NCBI GenBank assembly: GCA_963557065.1
Contig: CAUWCT010000044.1
Location: 1 to 64,000 of the forward strand
Direction of reading: 5' to 3'
DNA: 64,000 nt
From: UMGS1370 sp963557065
Lineage (GTDB): Bacteria; Bacillota; Clostridia; Lachnospirales; Lachnospiraceae
Made by a program: the position numbers and the translations under genes. The notes beneath the pieces are model-generated. The model did no database searches, was not told where the DNA came from, and saw only the letters and a program-made list of their open reading frames with translations. This document shows positions 25,359 through 34,935 of the stretch, one piece after another (position 1 is the first letter of the stretch; the number at the start of each line of letters is the position of its first letter).

Positions 25359-26108
25359 ATGAGAAAGAAAATTGTAGCAGGAAACTGGAAAATGAACATG
25401 ACTCCAACCGAAGCGGTTGAGTTGGTAAATACCTTAAAGCCATTAGTGGCAAACGATGACGTGGATGTAGTATTCTGCGTTCCGGCTATTGACATCATTC
25501 CGGCTATGGAGGCTGCAAAGGGAACCAACATCCATATTGGCGCTGAAAATATGTACTTTGAAGATCAGGGCGCTTATACCGGAGAGATTTCTCCTAAGAT
25601 GTTAGTAGACGCAGGTGTTAAATACGTGGTAATCGGCCACTCTGAGAGAAGAGAATACTTTGCAGAGACCGATGAGACTGTTAATAAGAAAGTCTTAAAG
25701 GCATTGGAGTGCGGCATTACTCCAATCATCTGCTGCGGCGAGACCCTGACCCAGAGAGAGCAGGGCATTACCATTGACTGGATTCGCCAGCAGATTAAGA
25801 TTGCCTTCTTAAATGTAACCGCAGATCAGGCTAAGACTACTGTTATCGCCTACGAGCCAATCTGGGCAATCGGCACCGGGAAGACCGCTACTACCCAGCA
25901 GGCAGAAGAGGTTTGCGCAGCAATCCGTCAGTGCATCGGCGAGATTTATGACGAGGCAACTGCCAAAGCAATCCGTATCCAGTACGGCGGTTCTGTAAAT
26001 GCAGGCAATGCAGCAGAACTGTTTGCACAGCCGGATATTGACGGCGGATTAGTAGGCGGCGCTTCTTTAAAGCCGGATTTTGGAAAGATTGTCTGCTATA
26101 ACAAGTAA
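25359..26108 (+). CDS. tpiA: triosephosphate isomerase
   Basis: 249 residues. NWKMNMTP (near 7), GHSERREYF (catalytic His near 95), AYEPIWAIGTGKTA (catalytic Glu near 167) and the phosphate site YGGSVNAGN and GGLVGGASL are all intact. It lies 18 bases after pgk and closes the glycolytic operon. Confidence 0.97.
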   Translation: MRKKIVAGNWKMNMTPTEAVELVNTLKPLVANDDVDVVFCVPAIDIIPAMEAAKGTNIHIGAENMYFEDQGAYTGEISPKMLVDAGVKYVVIGHSERREYFAETDETVNKKVLKALECGITPIICCGETLTQREQGITIDWIRQQIKIAFLNVTADQAKTTVIAYEPIWAIGTGKTATTQQAEEVCAAIRQCIGEIYDEATAKAIRIQYGGSVNAGNAAELFAQPDIDGGLVGGASLKPDFGKIVCYNK

Positions 26109-26154
26109 GTTGTGTAAGCAGTTAGTTGTTTTCTAACATAAAATATACCTTATG

Positions 26155-26200
26155 GGCGGCGTTTCTTGTTCCCGGACCGGGAGCAGAAACGCCGCTTTTT
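26155..26200 (+). terminator. terminator of the glycolytic operon
   Basis: A long stem: GCGGCGTTTCT with AGAAACGCCGC plus inner TTCCCGG with CCGGGA, followed by TTTTT. Confidence 0.85.
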
Positions 26201-26227
26201 CAGGTACTCCAATTCTTTCGGTTCGCT

Positions 26228-27223
26228 TCATTCTTTACATTCCCCTGTCGATCCTCTTACGATCAGCTTTGCATGCAAAAGCAATGTCCCAATCGATACC
26301 TGTTCAATGATGCTTGCCAATGCGGCATAAGCGCTTTTACCCAACTGAATCCGATCCTGACGGACAGTTGTGAGGGGAGGGGAGGTGTAGGCGCAGATTG
26401 GCAGATCGTCAAATCCGATAATGCTGATATCCTCTGGAATACGGTGTCCAAGCTGCTGGCACTGCACCATGGCGGCGTTGGCAATCAGGTCATGGCTGCA
26501 TATGATGGCAGTAACACCGAGATCTAAAAGACGGGGGAGATGTTTTTCCAGGCATTGGGTGATGTAGTAAGAACTTCCGGCATAAGTGGGATCGGATTTC
26601 AAGCCATTTTGCCTGAGCGCCTGAAAAAATGCTTTGTGCCGTACCTGCATAATATGGGAACCAAGAGCATTGCTCAGATAGCCGATTTTCTTGTGCCCCA
26701 TCTTTTTTAGATAAGAAACAGCCAGTTCCATTCCCTCGGCATTGTCAATGCCGACATAGGCCATATTGGGGTTGGCAATAATGTAGTTGTCATACAAAAC
26801 AGTGGGAATCTGGCTTGTGCGAAAATCGTTCATCCAGGGATCGTTCAGGGAAAAACCCACGACAAAAGCGCCATGATAGTGATTCTGCAGCATAAAAACA
26901 TCATAGGGCGTATGTTTCTGCATCTTCTCATCTGTATCAACAATATCTACTGCATATCCGGCAGGTTCTGCCAGTTGGCGAAAGCCAAGAATAATCTCAT
27001 AACCGAACTGGTGAGGTTCTTTGTAGTCCATATTTTCTATCAGAATACATATTTGTTTTGGAACATCTTTTTGCTGGCGGATTTTTGTATAGCCCATTTC
27101 TACAGCTGTTTCAAGAACTGTTTTTTGTAAAGTTTCGCTGATGTCTGCAGCTCCGTTTAAAGCTTTGGAAACCGTACCTTTTGAAATGTTCAGCCGGTTT
27201 GCGATGTCCTGCAATGTGGTCAT
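26228..27223 (-). CDS. LacI-family regulator of the maltodextrin operon
   Basis: 331 residues from the ATG at 27223 (AAGGAG eight bases before). The N-terminal LacI helix-turn-helix reads TLQDIANRLNISKGTVSKAL then NG, followed by a periplasmic-binding-protein-like sensor domain (about 60-331) ending with the typical GFDDLPICAYTSPPLTTVRQD. It is divergent from malE, so it most likely represses the operon until maltodextrin is present; that is inference from position. The 30-codon upstream extension in the open frame lies in the promoter region and is not used. Confidence 0.88.
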   Translation of the reverse strand: MTTLQDIANRLNISKGTVSKALNGAADISETLQKTVLETAVEMGYTKIRQQKDVPKQICILIENMDYKEPHQFGYEIILGFRQLAEPAGYAVDIVDTDEKMQKHTPYDVFMLQNHYHGAFVVGFSLNDPWMNDFRTSQIPTVLYDNYIIANPNMAYVGIDNAEGMELAVSYLKKMGHKKIGYLSNALGSHIMQVRHKAFFQALRQNGLKSDPTYAGSSYYITQCLEKHLPRLLDLGVTAIICSHDLIANAAMVQCQQLGHRIPEDISIIGFDDLPICAYTSPPLTTVRQDRIQLGKSAYAALASIIEQVSIGTLLLHAKLIVRGSTGECKE

Positions 27224-27250
27224 AATTACTCCTTTTTTAGTTTTTCTTCT

Positions 27251-27279
27251 ATTATATAGATAGAAATCAAAAAAAGCAA
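27251..27279 (-). promoter_or_regulatory. promoter of the LacI-family gene
   Basis: On the minus strand TTGCTT (27279-27274) and TATAAT (27256-27251) with a 17-base spacer. Confidence 0.65.
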
Positions 27280-27296
27280 TGTATATCCGGATTGAA

Positions 27297-27312
27297 GTTT
27301 CGAGAAGTTTCA
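27297..27312. promoter_or_regulatory. candidate operator 1
   Basis: GTTTCG-N4-GTTTCA, a direct repeat with a 10-base period. It resembles the site at 27441-27456 read on the other strand (AAGTTTCG-N4-GTTTCG). It lies upstream of both divergent promoters. Confidence 0.45.
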
Positions 27313-27403
27313 TAGACGAAAAAATGGTTTATGGAATTTGTATAAAAAGCACAAGAGATAACTGTGCAAAACATAGAAATACAAGGGAATATGTATAGAA
27401 TGA

Positions 27404-27432
27404 TTGACGGAATACAAGGAGAGTGCTATTAT
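27404..27432 (+). promoter_or_regulatory. promoter of the maltodextrin operon
   Basis: TTGACG (27404-27409) and TATTAT (27427-27432) with a 17-base spacer, about 45 bases before the malE ATG. Confidence 0.75.
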
Positions 27433-27440
27433 CAATCTAA

Positions 27441-27456
27441 CGAAACAATACGAAAC
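27441..27456. promoter_or_regulatory. candidate operator 2 at the mal transcription start
   Basis: CGAAAC-N4-CGAAAC begins nine bases after the -10 box, covering the expected start site, a position that suits repression. Its complement matches operator 1 at about 16 of 21 positions. Confidence 0.5.
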
Positions 27457-27477
27457 TTTTTGAAAGGCGAGGGGAAT

Positions 27478-28710
27478 ATGAAGAAAAGAGGATGTGGGAT
27501 TTTGCTTGCTGTATGCCTGGGAGTCCTGGGACTGACAGGATGCAAAAATGAGGTACAAAGTGGAACGGGACAGGAAAAGGTACGTCTGATGGTATGGTCG
27601 CCGTCGGAGGACCAGTCAAAAGAAAGCGGGGAATGGCTGCAGACTATGTGTGAATCCTTTGCAAAAGAGAATCCGCAATGGGATATTACATTTGTATATG
27701 GCGTTGCAGATGAAGCAACAGCGGCTACCCAGGTTTCTCAGGACCCGGAGGCAAGTGCAGATGTATTTATGTTTGCCAATGATACGCTGACAACAATGAC
27801 GGATGCCAATGCGTTAGCGAAGTTTGGCGGGATATACAGAGAAGAGATTGAATCCTCAAACACACCGGAGGTCCTGAAATCACTGACCATGGATGGTGAA
27901 TTGTACGGTGTCCCCTTCACAACAAATACATGGTATATGTACTATGACAAATCCGTATTTTCAGAAGAAGATATTAAAAATCTGGAAACCATGCTGACAA
28001 AAGGAACGGTGGCGTTTCCATTTACAAACTCATGGAATTTACCGGCATTTTACTTTGGAAACGGCTGTACTTTGTTTGGAGACGGAACAGATGAATCCAA
28101 AGGAGCGGACTTTGGCGGTGAGAAGGCAGTAGAAGTAACCAACTATCTGATAGACCTTTTAGAAAATCCCAATTTCAAAATTGATGCAGATGGTTCCGGG
28201 ATTGCCGGGCTCAGGGATGGAAGCATCAACGCCATGTTCTCCGGGGCATGGGATGCAAATAATGTAAAAGACGCATTGGGTGAGAACATGGGAGCGGCGG
28301 CGCTGCCCACATATACGTTAAACGGTGAGGAAAAGCAGATGTATTCTTATGCCGGAACCAAGGCGATCGGGGTAAATCCCAATGCGAAAAATATGGAAGC
28401 GGCGGTGAAACTTGCAGTTTATCTTGGAGGAGAAGAGGCGCAGCGGGCACATTATGAACTGCGAAATGTAGTTCCCTGCCATACAAACCTGTTAAAGGAA
28501 GCAGATATTATGGCAGACCCGGTAGTAATGGCGCAAAATGATACATTTAACCGCACTTCCGTATTACAGCCCTTTGTGGCAAAAATGAATAATTGCTGGG
28601 TGCCGGTAGAAAATATGGGCAAAGGAATCCGAAATGGAAGCGTTACCCATGAAAATGCCAAAGAGCAGACAGAAGCCATGAGTGAAGCGATGAACAGTGA
28701 TGGGATTTAG
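27478..28710 (+). CDS. maltodextrin-binding lipoprotein
   Basis: 410 residues of the extracellular sugar-binding (family 1, MalE-like) proteins. A lipoprotein signal peptide ends in the lipobox LTGC (Cys near residue 22), so it is anchored to the outer face of the membrane. VRLMVWSPSEDQ starts the mature fold, and YGVPFTTNTWYMYYDKS (near 145) and MFSGAWDANNVK (near 250) are typical of the family. The open frame starts upstream at 27364, but GAGGGG and the signal peptide fix the ATG at 27478. First gene of the maltodextrin operon; substrate inferred from the enzymes downstream. Confidence 0.9.
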   Translation: MKKRGCGILLAVCLGVLGLTGCKNEVQSGTGQEKVRLMVWSPSEDQSKESGEWLQTMCESFAKENPQWDITFVYGVADEATAATQVSQDPEASADVFMFANDTLTTMTDANALAKFGGIYREEIESSNTPEVLKSLTMDGELYGVPFTTNTWYMYYDKSVFSEEDIKNLETMLTKGTVAFPFTNSWNLPAFYFGNGCTLFGDGTDESKGADFGGEKAVEVTNYLIDLLENPNFKIDADGSGIAGLRDGSINAMFSGAWDANNVKDALGENMGAAALPTYTLNGEEKQMYSYAGTKAIGVNPNAKNMEAAVKLAVYLGGEEAQRAHYELRNVVPCHTNLLKEADIMADPVVMAQNDTFNRTSVLQPFVAKMNNCWVPVENMGKGIRNGSVTHENAKEQTEAMSEAMNSDGI

Positions 28711-28742
28711 CAGCAGGGATGAGAAGATAGGAGAGGTGACAA

Positions 28743-30122
28743 ATGAAATGGTTTACAAAACGGGTGGATGAATTTTCTACCCCTTATACGTGTGCAAAGG
28801 CAATTACAGAAGGCGGACTGGAGACAAAGCTGTCCATGTTTGTCATGGGACTTGGAAATTTTGTCCATGGACAGAAAATAAAAGGCCTTTTATACCTGGC
28901 TGTCGAGGCGGCATACGTCGTATTTATGATTGTGAACGGGATCGGATTTTTAAGCATGCTGGGAGGTTTGGGAAGTACGCCCCAGACAGAAGTCTGGGAT
29001 GAGGCCGCACAGGTGTACCGCTATGTGAAAGGCGATCAGTCTGTACTGATTCTGCTCTATGGAGTTGCAACGGTGTTTTTGAGCGTTTTGATGGTTCTGG
29101 TATGGAGGGGAGCTCTGAAAAGTGCGTACAAGGCAGAGTGCCTTGCAAAAGAACAAAAACATATCAACACGTTTGCAGAGGATTTGAAATCACTGCTCCA
29201 TGAAAATCTGCACCGGCTTTTAATGACGCCGCCGATGGTATTTATCTGCGGATTTACGATTTTGCCATTGATTTTTATGATCTGCATGGCATTTACCAAT
29301 TACAGCAAAATTGATAATCATCTGATGCTGTTTGACTGGGTGGGGCTGGAGAACTTTAAGGTATTGTTTGACGCAGACAGCATTCTTGGAAGCACGTTCT
29401 GGTCGGTGCTTGCGTGGACACTGGTGTGGGCATTTTTTGCTACATTTACAAACTATATTTTCGGAATGATTCTGGCGATTGTGATTAATCGGAAAGATAC
29501 GAAATTCAAAGGATTTTGGAGGTTTTGCTTTATTCTTTCCTGTGCGGTGCCCATGTTTGTATCTCTTTTGATTATGCGTACCATGCTTCAGCCGGAGGGA
29601 GCAATTAATGTACTGCTCCGAAATCTTGGGTGGATTGAGCAGGACGCAAGCCTTCCCTTCTTTACCGATCCTACATGGGCAAGGGTAACGGTGATTGTGG
29701 TAAATATTTGGGTCGGCGTGCCATACACGCTGCTGCAGCTTACAGGCGTACTGCAGAACATCCCGGCTGACATTTATGAGGCGGCAGAGGTAGACGGCGC
29801 AAATGCAATACAGGTTTTCTTTAAGATCATACTGCCGTATATGCTGTATGTTACAACCCCGTATCTGATTGCTACCTTTACGGGAAACGTAAATAATTTT
29901 AACATCATTTATCTGCTGTCGGGAGGCGATCCGGTCGTGGATTTATCTTCTACGGCGGGAAGTACGGACCTGCTGGTGACATGGCTGTATAAATTGACGG
30001 TTGATAAACAGTATTACAACATTGGAGCAGTCATTGGCATTCTGACATTTATCATTCTGGCGGTGGGAGCGCTGTTTACATATCGCAGAAGCAAATCTTA
30101 TAAAGAAGAGGGAGGATTCTAG
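28743..30122 (+). CDS. maltodextrin ABC permease, MalF type
   Basis: 459 residues. The N-terminal quarter carries two extra TM segments (about 45-65 and 100-120) as in MalF-type subunits, then a cytoplasmic stretch and six TM segments of the permease core from about residue 160. The EAA loop reads IYEAAEVDGANAIQVFFKI then ILP (near 348), which contacts the ATPase. GGAGAGG precedes the ATG; malG follows after two bases. Confidence 0.9.
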   Translation: MKWFTKRVDEFSTPYTCAKAITEGGLETKLSMFVMGLGNFVHGQKIKGLLYLAVEAAYVVFMIVNGIGFLSMLGGLGSTPQTEVWDEAAQVYRYVKGDQSVLILLYGVATVFLSVLMVLVWRGALKSAYKAECLAKEQKHINTFAEDLKSLLHENLHRLLMTPPMVFICGFTILPLIFMICMAFTNYSKIDNHLMLFDWVGLENFKVLFDADSILGSTFWSVLAWTLVWAFFATFTNYIFGMILAIVINRKDTKFKGFWRFCFILSCAVPMFVSLLIMRTMLQPEGAINVLLRNLGWIEQDASLPFFTDPTWARVTVIVVNIWVGVPYTLLQLTGVLQNIPADIYEAAEVDGANAIQVFFKIILPYMLYVTTPYLIATFTGNVNNFNIIYLLSGGDPVVDLSSTAGSTDLLVTWLYKLTVDKQYYNIGAVIGILTFIILAVGALFTYRRSKSYKEEGGF

Positions 30123-30124
30123 GA

Positions 30125-30997
30125 ATGTACGGGAAGAAAATGCATTCGGCAAAAAGAAAACGTGCAGTGAAAAATATGATCGTGCATCTTTCGTTGGCTG
30201 TTCTGGCAGTAATCTGGGTATTTCCCATTGTGTGGGTGGTATTGACCAGTTTTCGCGCAGAGAAGGGTTCCTATGTGTCTACCTTCTTACCGCAGGTGTA
30301 TACGTTGGATAATTACATAAGGCTGTTTACGGATACATCCATTTTAAATTTCCCAAAGATGTTTATGAACACGCTGATTATTGCGGTTTGTTCCTGTATT
30401 CTGGCAACGTTTTACACATTGTCTGTGTCTTACTGCCTGTCCAGAATGCGGTTTAAAATGCGCAGGCCCTACATGAATATGGCGATGATACTGGGGCTTT
30501 TCCCAGGCTTCATGTCCATGATTGCCGTATATTTTATTCTCAAGGCAATGGGACTGACGGAAGGGAATATGATTCGGGTGACATTGATCCTGGTTTATTC
30601 CGGGGGTGCAGGTCTTGGATTCCAGATAGCGAAAGGATTTTTTGATACAATCCCCATAGCGCTTGATGAGGCGGCGCTTCTGGACGGCTGCACCAGATGG
30701 CAGATTTTCAGCAAAATTACCCTTCCCTTAAGTAAACCCATTATTATCTATACAGTGTTGACGGCATTTATGGCGCCCTGGCTGGACTTTATTTTTGCAA
30801 AGGTTATCTGCCGGGCAAATTCTGACCAGTACACCATTGCAATCGGTTTGTGGAAGATGTTGGAAAAGGAATACATTGACAGTTGGTATACCAGTTTTGC
30901 GGCAGGTGCGGTGTTGATTTCAATTCCCATCGCAATTCTGTTTTTGTGGATGCAGAAATTTTATGTAGACGGAGTTTCCGGAGCAGTAAAGGGATGA
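30125..30997 (+). CDS. maltodextrin ABC permease, MalG type
   Basis: 290 residues and six TM segments. The EAA loop reads LDEAALLDGCTRWQIFSKI then TLP (near 180). KFYVDGVSGAVKG at the end is typical of MalG. Its TGA lies next to the pullulanase start, and no ATPase gene follows, unlike classical malK-containing operons. Confidence 0.9.
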   Translation: MYGKKMHSAKRKRAVKNMIVHLSLAVLAVIWVFPIVWVVLTSFRAEKGSYVSTFLPQVYTLDNYIRLFTDTSILNFPKMFMNTLIIAVCSCILATFYTLSVSYCLSRMRFKMRRPYMNMAMILGLFPGFMSMIAVYFILKAMGLTEGNMIRVTLILVYSGGAGLGFQIAKGFFDTIPIALDEAALLDGCTRWQIFSKITLPLSKPIIIYTVLTAFMAPWLDFIFAKVICRANSDQYTIAIGLWKMLEKEYIDSWYTSFAAGAVLISIPIAILFLWMQKFYVDGVSGAVKG

Positions 30998-30999
30998 CA

Positions 31000-32955
31000 A
31001 TGAAGAGAACGGCAAAAGAGTGGAAAGACTTATACAGAACAAAAGAATTTGAAAAGGAGTGCTGCGATGAAAGCGCAGCGCTGGGAATGGAATGTACAGA
31101 AGAGGGGACGGTCTTTCGGCTGTGGAGCCCTTTGGCAGAGCGGGTGGACATCTGTTTCTACAGAGCAGGAAATGGAGCGGATGCCTTTGAAGTGCATCCC
31201 ATGAGCCGGATGGAAAAGGGAGTCTGGCAGTATGAGACAGACAGGTATCTTCATGGAGTGTATTACGATTATCTTCTGCTGCTGGAAGGGGAAGAAATCC
31301 GAAGCGCAGATCCTTATGCAAAAGCCTGCGGAGTCAATGGAAGCCGTAGCATGGCAGTGGATTTAAAACGCACGGATCCAAACGGATGGGAGATGGACAA
31401 AGCGCCAAAAAAGGAATTGGAGCAGATCATTTATGAACTGCATGTGAAGGAGTTTTCCTGGGATGGGTCAGGCGGATTTCCGAAAGATGTGAGAGGGACT
31501 TACAGGGCCTTTACCTGCGAAAATACTACATTGAACGGGGAAGGAACGTTTCCCACCGGGATTTCCTACCTGAAAGAACTGGGGGTCAATTATGTGCAGA
31601 TCATGCCCATGTATGACTATGGTTCGGTGGATGAAAGCGGAAAAACAGAAGGGTTTAACTGGGGATATGACCCGGTAAACTATAATGTGCCGGAAGGTTC
31701 TTATTCTACCAATCCCTTTCTTGGGGAAGTGCGGATTCGGGAATTAAAAGAGATGATTCAGTCGCTGCATAAAAACGGTTTCCGCGTCATCATGGATGTG
31801 GTATATAATCACACCTATTCCCTGGATTCCTGGTTTCAGAGAACGGCTCCCTGGTATTTTTACAGAGTATGGGAAGATGGGAGCATTTCCAACGGTTCCG
31901 CCTGTGGGAATGACGTGGCAAGCGAGAGAACCATGTGCGCCAAATACATTTTGGAATCCGTGCTGTACTGGGCAGAGGAATATCATGTTGACGGTTTCCG
32001 GTTTGACCTGATGGGCCTTTTGGATGTGGATCTGATGAACCGGATACGAAGGGAACTGGATGCACGTTACGGCAAAGGGGAAAAGCTGGTGTTTGGAGAA
32101 CCCTGGCGGGCAGATGAGACGGCAATGGAAGGAAAGGCAGTCCCGGCAGATAAAGACCATATGGGGATGCTGGATGCAAATATCGGGATGTTTTCCGATG
32201 ACACCAGAGATGCGGTAAAAGGTTCTGTATTTGAAGCAAAAGAGCCGGGATTTGTCAACGGAATGGAGAAAATGGAAGAAGAGATTCTCCATGGGGTGGG
32301 GGCATGGTGCGATGATGAGACGTTGGAAATAAAAGCGCCGTCGCAGATAATTACGTATGTATCTGCCCATGACAATCATACCCTTTGGGATAAGCTTTCC
32401 GAGACAACCGGGGATGAAAAGCAAAGACAGAAGGAATACCGTCTGGCAGCAGGAATCTATCTCACCTGTCAGGGAACGCCGTTTTTTTTGTCCGGCGAGG
32501 AATTTGCAAGGACAAAGGGGGGACGGGACAATACCTACAATGCTCCTGTTGAGATAAACCGGCTGGACTGGAAACAGGCAGAACAGGAACAGGAACTGAT
32601 AAACTATTATCGGGGACTGATCGCCCTGCGAAAACAGCTGCCGGGATTGTGCGATAAAAGCGCAAAAGCAGGGGAGAGAATCCGGGTTTTTGGAAAAAAG
32701 CCGGGATGTGTCAGCTTTATTGTGGATAATCGGACAAAGAATGAGGAACGCTGGGAAAAACTTTGCATCATTTACAATGCCGGTCAAAAAACGGAACCTG
32801 TCAGCCTTCCGGAAGGGCCATGGGAGATTCTGGCAGACGGAGAAGACAGCTTCCGGTGGAACAGGGAGACAGAGATTGAAGGTGAGGCAGCAGTTTCTCC
32901 GGTCAGCATCCTGATATTGGGACAACAAAGACGAAAGGGGCAGAAACGGCTATGA
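31000..32955 (+). CDS. pulA: type I pullulanase
   Basis: About 651 residues, GH13. Splits alpha-1,6 branch points of pullulan, limit dextrins and imported branched dextrins. An N-terminal beta domain (CBM48-like, about 25-120) precedes the barrel. The type I hallmark NWGYDPVNYNVPEGSYSTNP is near residue 222. Catalytic regions are DVVYNHTYS (near 265), GFRFDLMGLL (nucleophile, near 333), FGEPW (acid/base) and YVSAHDNHTLWDK. No signal peptide, so intracellular. I chose the ATG at 31000 behind AAAGGG; an ATG at 30994 overlapping the malG stop is equally possible. Its stop overlaps the next gene by four bases. Confidence 0.92.
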   Translation: MKRTAKEWKDLYRTKEFEKECCDESAALGMECTEEGTVFRLWSPLAERVDICFYRAGNGADAFEVHPMSRMEKGVWQYETDRYLHGVYYDYLLLLEGEEIRSADPYAKACGVNGSRSMAVDLKRTDPNGWEMDKAPKKELEQIIYELHVKEFSWDGSGGFPKDVRGTYRAFTCENTTLNGEGTFPTGISYLKELGVNYVQIMPMYDYGSVDESGKTEGFNWGYDPVNYNVPEGSYSTNPFLGEVRIRELKEMIQSLHKNGFRVIMDVVYNHTYSLDSWFQRTAPWYFYRVWEDGSISNGSACGNDVASERTMCAKYILESVLYWAEEYHVDGFRFDLMGLLDVDLMNRIRRELDARYGKGEKLVFGEPWRADETAMEGKAVPADKDHMGMLDANIGMFSDDTRDAVKGSVFEAKEPGFVNGMEKMEEEILHGVGAWCDDETLEIKAPSQIITYVSAHDNHTLWDKLSETTGDEKQRQKEYRLAAGIYLTCQGTPFFLSGEEFARTKGGRDNTYNAPVEINRLDWKQAEQEQELINYYRGLIALRKQLPGLCDKSAKAGERIRVFGKKPGCVSFIVDNRTKNEERWEKLCIIYNAGQKTEPVSLPEGPWEILADGEDSFRWNRETEIEGEAAVSPVSILILGQQRRKGQKRL

Positions 32956-34901
32956 AATGGATTTACGGAAAACAGGACTGGAAAACATTAAAATGGGGAC
33001 TGGAAAACTGCTATCTGCTGACAAACGGCCTGGGAGGGTTTTCTTCTCTTACCATGACAGGAGCGGCAGCCAGAAATGACCACACATTTTTCATGGCAAG
33101 TATAAAAGCTCCTAATTGCCGTTATAATCTGGTACATCGCCTGAAAGAGGAACTTTTAACAGAGAGTGGAGAAAGGAAAGTCTTATCTACACAGGAGTTT
33201 GAAGGAAAAGAGGCGGAATCGGGATATCTGTACCTGACTGCTTTTACCTATGAAGATACTCCGGTCTGGAGATTTCTTGTGGATGGGATAGAGATTCGGA
33301 AAGAAATCGGGATGCTTCAGGGGAAAAATACGGTGGCGGTCCGCTATGAGATACGAAACCGAAGCAGCCGGAAGGTGACATTTGGGGTAACGCCGTTTTA
33401 TCAGTTTGTACCAAAAGGGGAAGACCTGGAAAAAACACAAACGATTACCTGTGAAACCGCCTGTGGGGACGCAAGGATTCAAAGCAATAAACTCACCTTG
33501 TTTCTTCGGACAACCGGAAAAAATGAGAAGATAGAGGAGAGAGAAGAAGCATATTTTTACCGTTACGATATTTGCGACGGGCGCAGAGAAACCGGCCATG
33601 CAAGAGCATATCACAAAGTCATGATAGAAGCAGAGGCAGGACAGCGGGTCCATCTGGATCTGGTCTATGAAATGGAACCGTCAGAGATCCGGGCAGAAGA
33701 GGTGATTGGGGAAACCAAACAGTATCGGAAACAGTTAGAAGAAAGAGCAGGATTTACGTCTGAAATAGGAAAGATGCTTTCCAAAAGCGCCAATCAGTTT
33801 ATTTCGGAAAGAGAATCCACCAAAGGAAAGACCATTTTGGCAGGCTATCCGTTCTTTGAAGACTGGGGAAGAGATACGATGATTGCACTGCCGGGACTTT
33901 GTATTTCCACCGGACAGTATGAAGCGGCAAAACAGATTCTTGATACATTTGCGCAAAACGAACGGGACGGCCTGATGCCCAATCTGTTCCCGGAGGGACA
34001 AAACGAGCCGCTGTATAACACTGTGGATGCAGCGCTGCTGTTTATCAACAGCGTGTATCTGTATCATGAAGCGACAAGGGATTCCGCCTTTGTCAGAAAG
34101 GTGTATCCGGTCATGGAACGGATCATAAAGGGATACCAGCGGGGGACATTATTTGGAATCCATATGGATGAGGACGGGCTTATCTGCGCGGGAGAAGGCC
34201 TGGCGCAGGTGACCTGGATGGATGTGCGGGTGGGAGAGATTCTTCCGACGCCAAGACATGGAAAACCGGTGGAAATCAATGCCTACTGGTACAATGCGCT
34301 GCGAATTATGGCGCTGTTTGCAAAAGAGACGCAGGAAGCAGAACGCTATACAAAACTGGCCGAACAGGTAAAAAAATCTTTTGCAGAAACGTTCTGGATG
34401 CCGGAAAAAAACTGTTTAAAAGATGTGATCTCAGGAACGGATGCGGATGAACAGATTCGGTGCAATCAGATCTGGGCGGTTTCCATGCCATTTTCCATTC
34501 TGGATGGAGAAAAAGAACGGCAGATAGTAGAGACGGTATTTGAAAAACTGTACACTTCTTATGGGCTGCGTACCCTGGAAGAGGGGGATGAACAGTTCCA
34601 TCCGGTCTATGAAGGCGAGATGAAAGACCGGGATATGGCATACCATCAGGGAACTGTCTGGACGTTTCCTCTGGGGGCATATTATCTGGCATATCTGAAA
34701 GTGCATGGCTACAGCAAAGAGGCAAAACAGACAGTGACAGAACAGCTGGAAGTCATGGAAAGCGCATTGAGAGAGGGATGTATCGGACAGCTTCCGGAAA
34801 TTTATGACGGAAAGAATCCGGTATCTTCCAAAGGATGCTTTGCCCAGGCATGGAGTGTGGGGGAGATACTCAGAGTATATGAACAGATTGAAAAAAGGTA
34901 A
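32952..34901 (+). CDS. amylo-alpha-1,6-glucosidase (glycogen debranching enzyme, GH133)
   Basis: 649 residues. The N-terminal domain (about 15-230, LLTNGLGGFSSLTMTGAAAR near 23) binds glucan. The C-terminal barrel (about 270-645) holds FEDWGRDTMIALPGL (near 305), the GH133 catalytic region, and LAQVTWMDVRVGEILPTPR (near 418). It removes single 1,6-linked glucose stubs. Translation is coupled to pullulanase (ATGA overlap). No signal peptide. Confidence 0.9.
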   Translation: MKWIYGKQDWKTLKWGLENCYLLTNGLGGFSSLTMTGAAARNDHTFFMASIKAPNCRYNLVHRLKEELLTESGERKVLSTQEFEGKEAESGYLYLTAFTYEDTPVWRFLVDGIEIRKEIGMLQGKNTVAVRYEIRNRSSRKVTFGVTPFYQFVPKGEDLEKTQTITCETACGDARIQSNKLTLFLRTTGKNEKIEEREEAYFYRYDICDGRRETGHARAYHKVMIEAEAGQRVHLDLVYEMEPSEIRAEEVIGETKQYRKQLEERAGFTSEIGKMLSKSANQFISERESTKGKTILAGYPFFEDWGRDTMIALPGLCISTGQYEAAKQILDTFAQNERDGLMPNLFPEGQNEPLYNTVDAALLFINSVYLYHEATRDSAFVRKVYPVMERIIKGYQRGTLFGIHMDEDGLICAGEGLAQVTWMDVRVGEILPTPRHGKPVEINAYWYNALRIMALFAKETQEAERYTKLAEQVKKSFAETFWMPEKNCLKDVISGTDADEQIRCNQIWAVSMPFSILDGEKERQIVETVFEKLYTSYGLRTLEEGDEQFHPVYEGEMKDRDMAYHQGTVWTFPLGAYYLAYLKVHGYSKEAKQTVTEQLEVMESALREGCIGQLPEIYDGKNPVSSKGCFAQAWSVGEILRVYEQIEKR

Positions 34902-34935
34902 CAGTTACGATTGTGCAGGAAGAAAGGGAACAAAG

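Noticed and set aside
31744..32928. Long antisense open frame (394 codons) within pullulanase
   Set aside because: It lies opposite a well-conserved GH13 gene, has no ribosome site or recognisable protein features, and is explained by codon bias of the sense gene.
34896..34912. GTAACAGTTAC after the debranching enzyme, resembling both MITE ends joined
   Set aside because: Only 11 bases, lacks the CAGCC part of the ends, and can occur by chance next to a stop codon.
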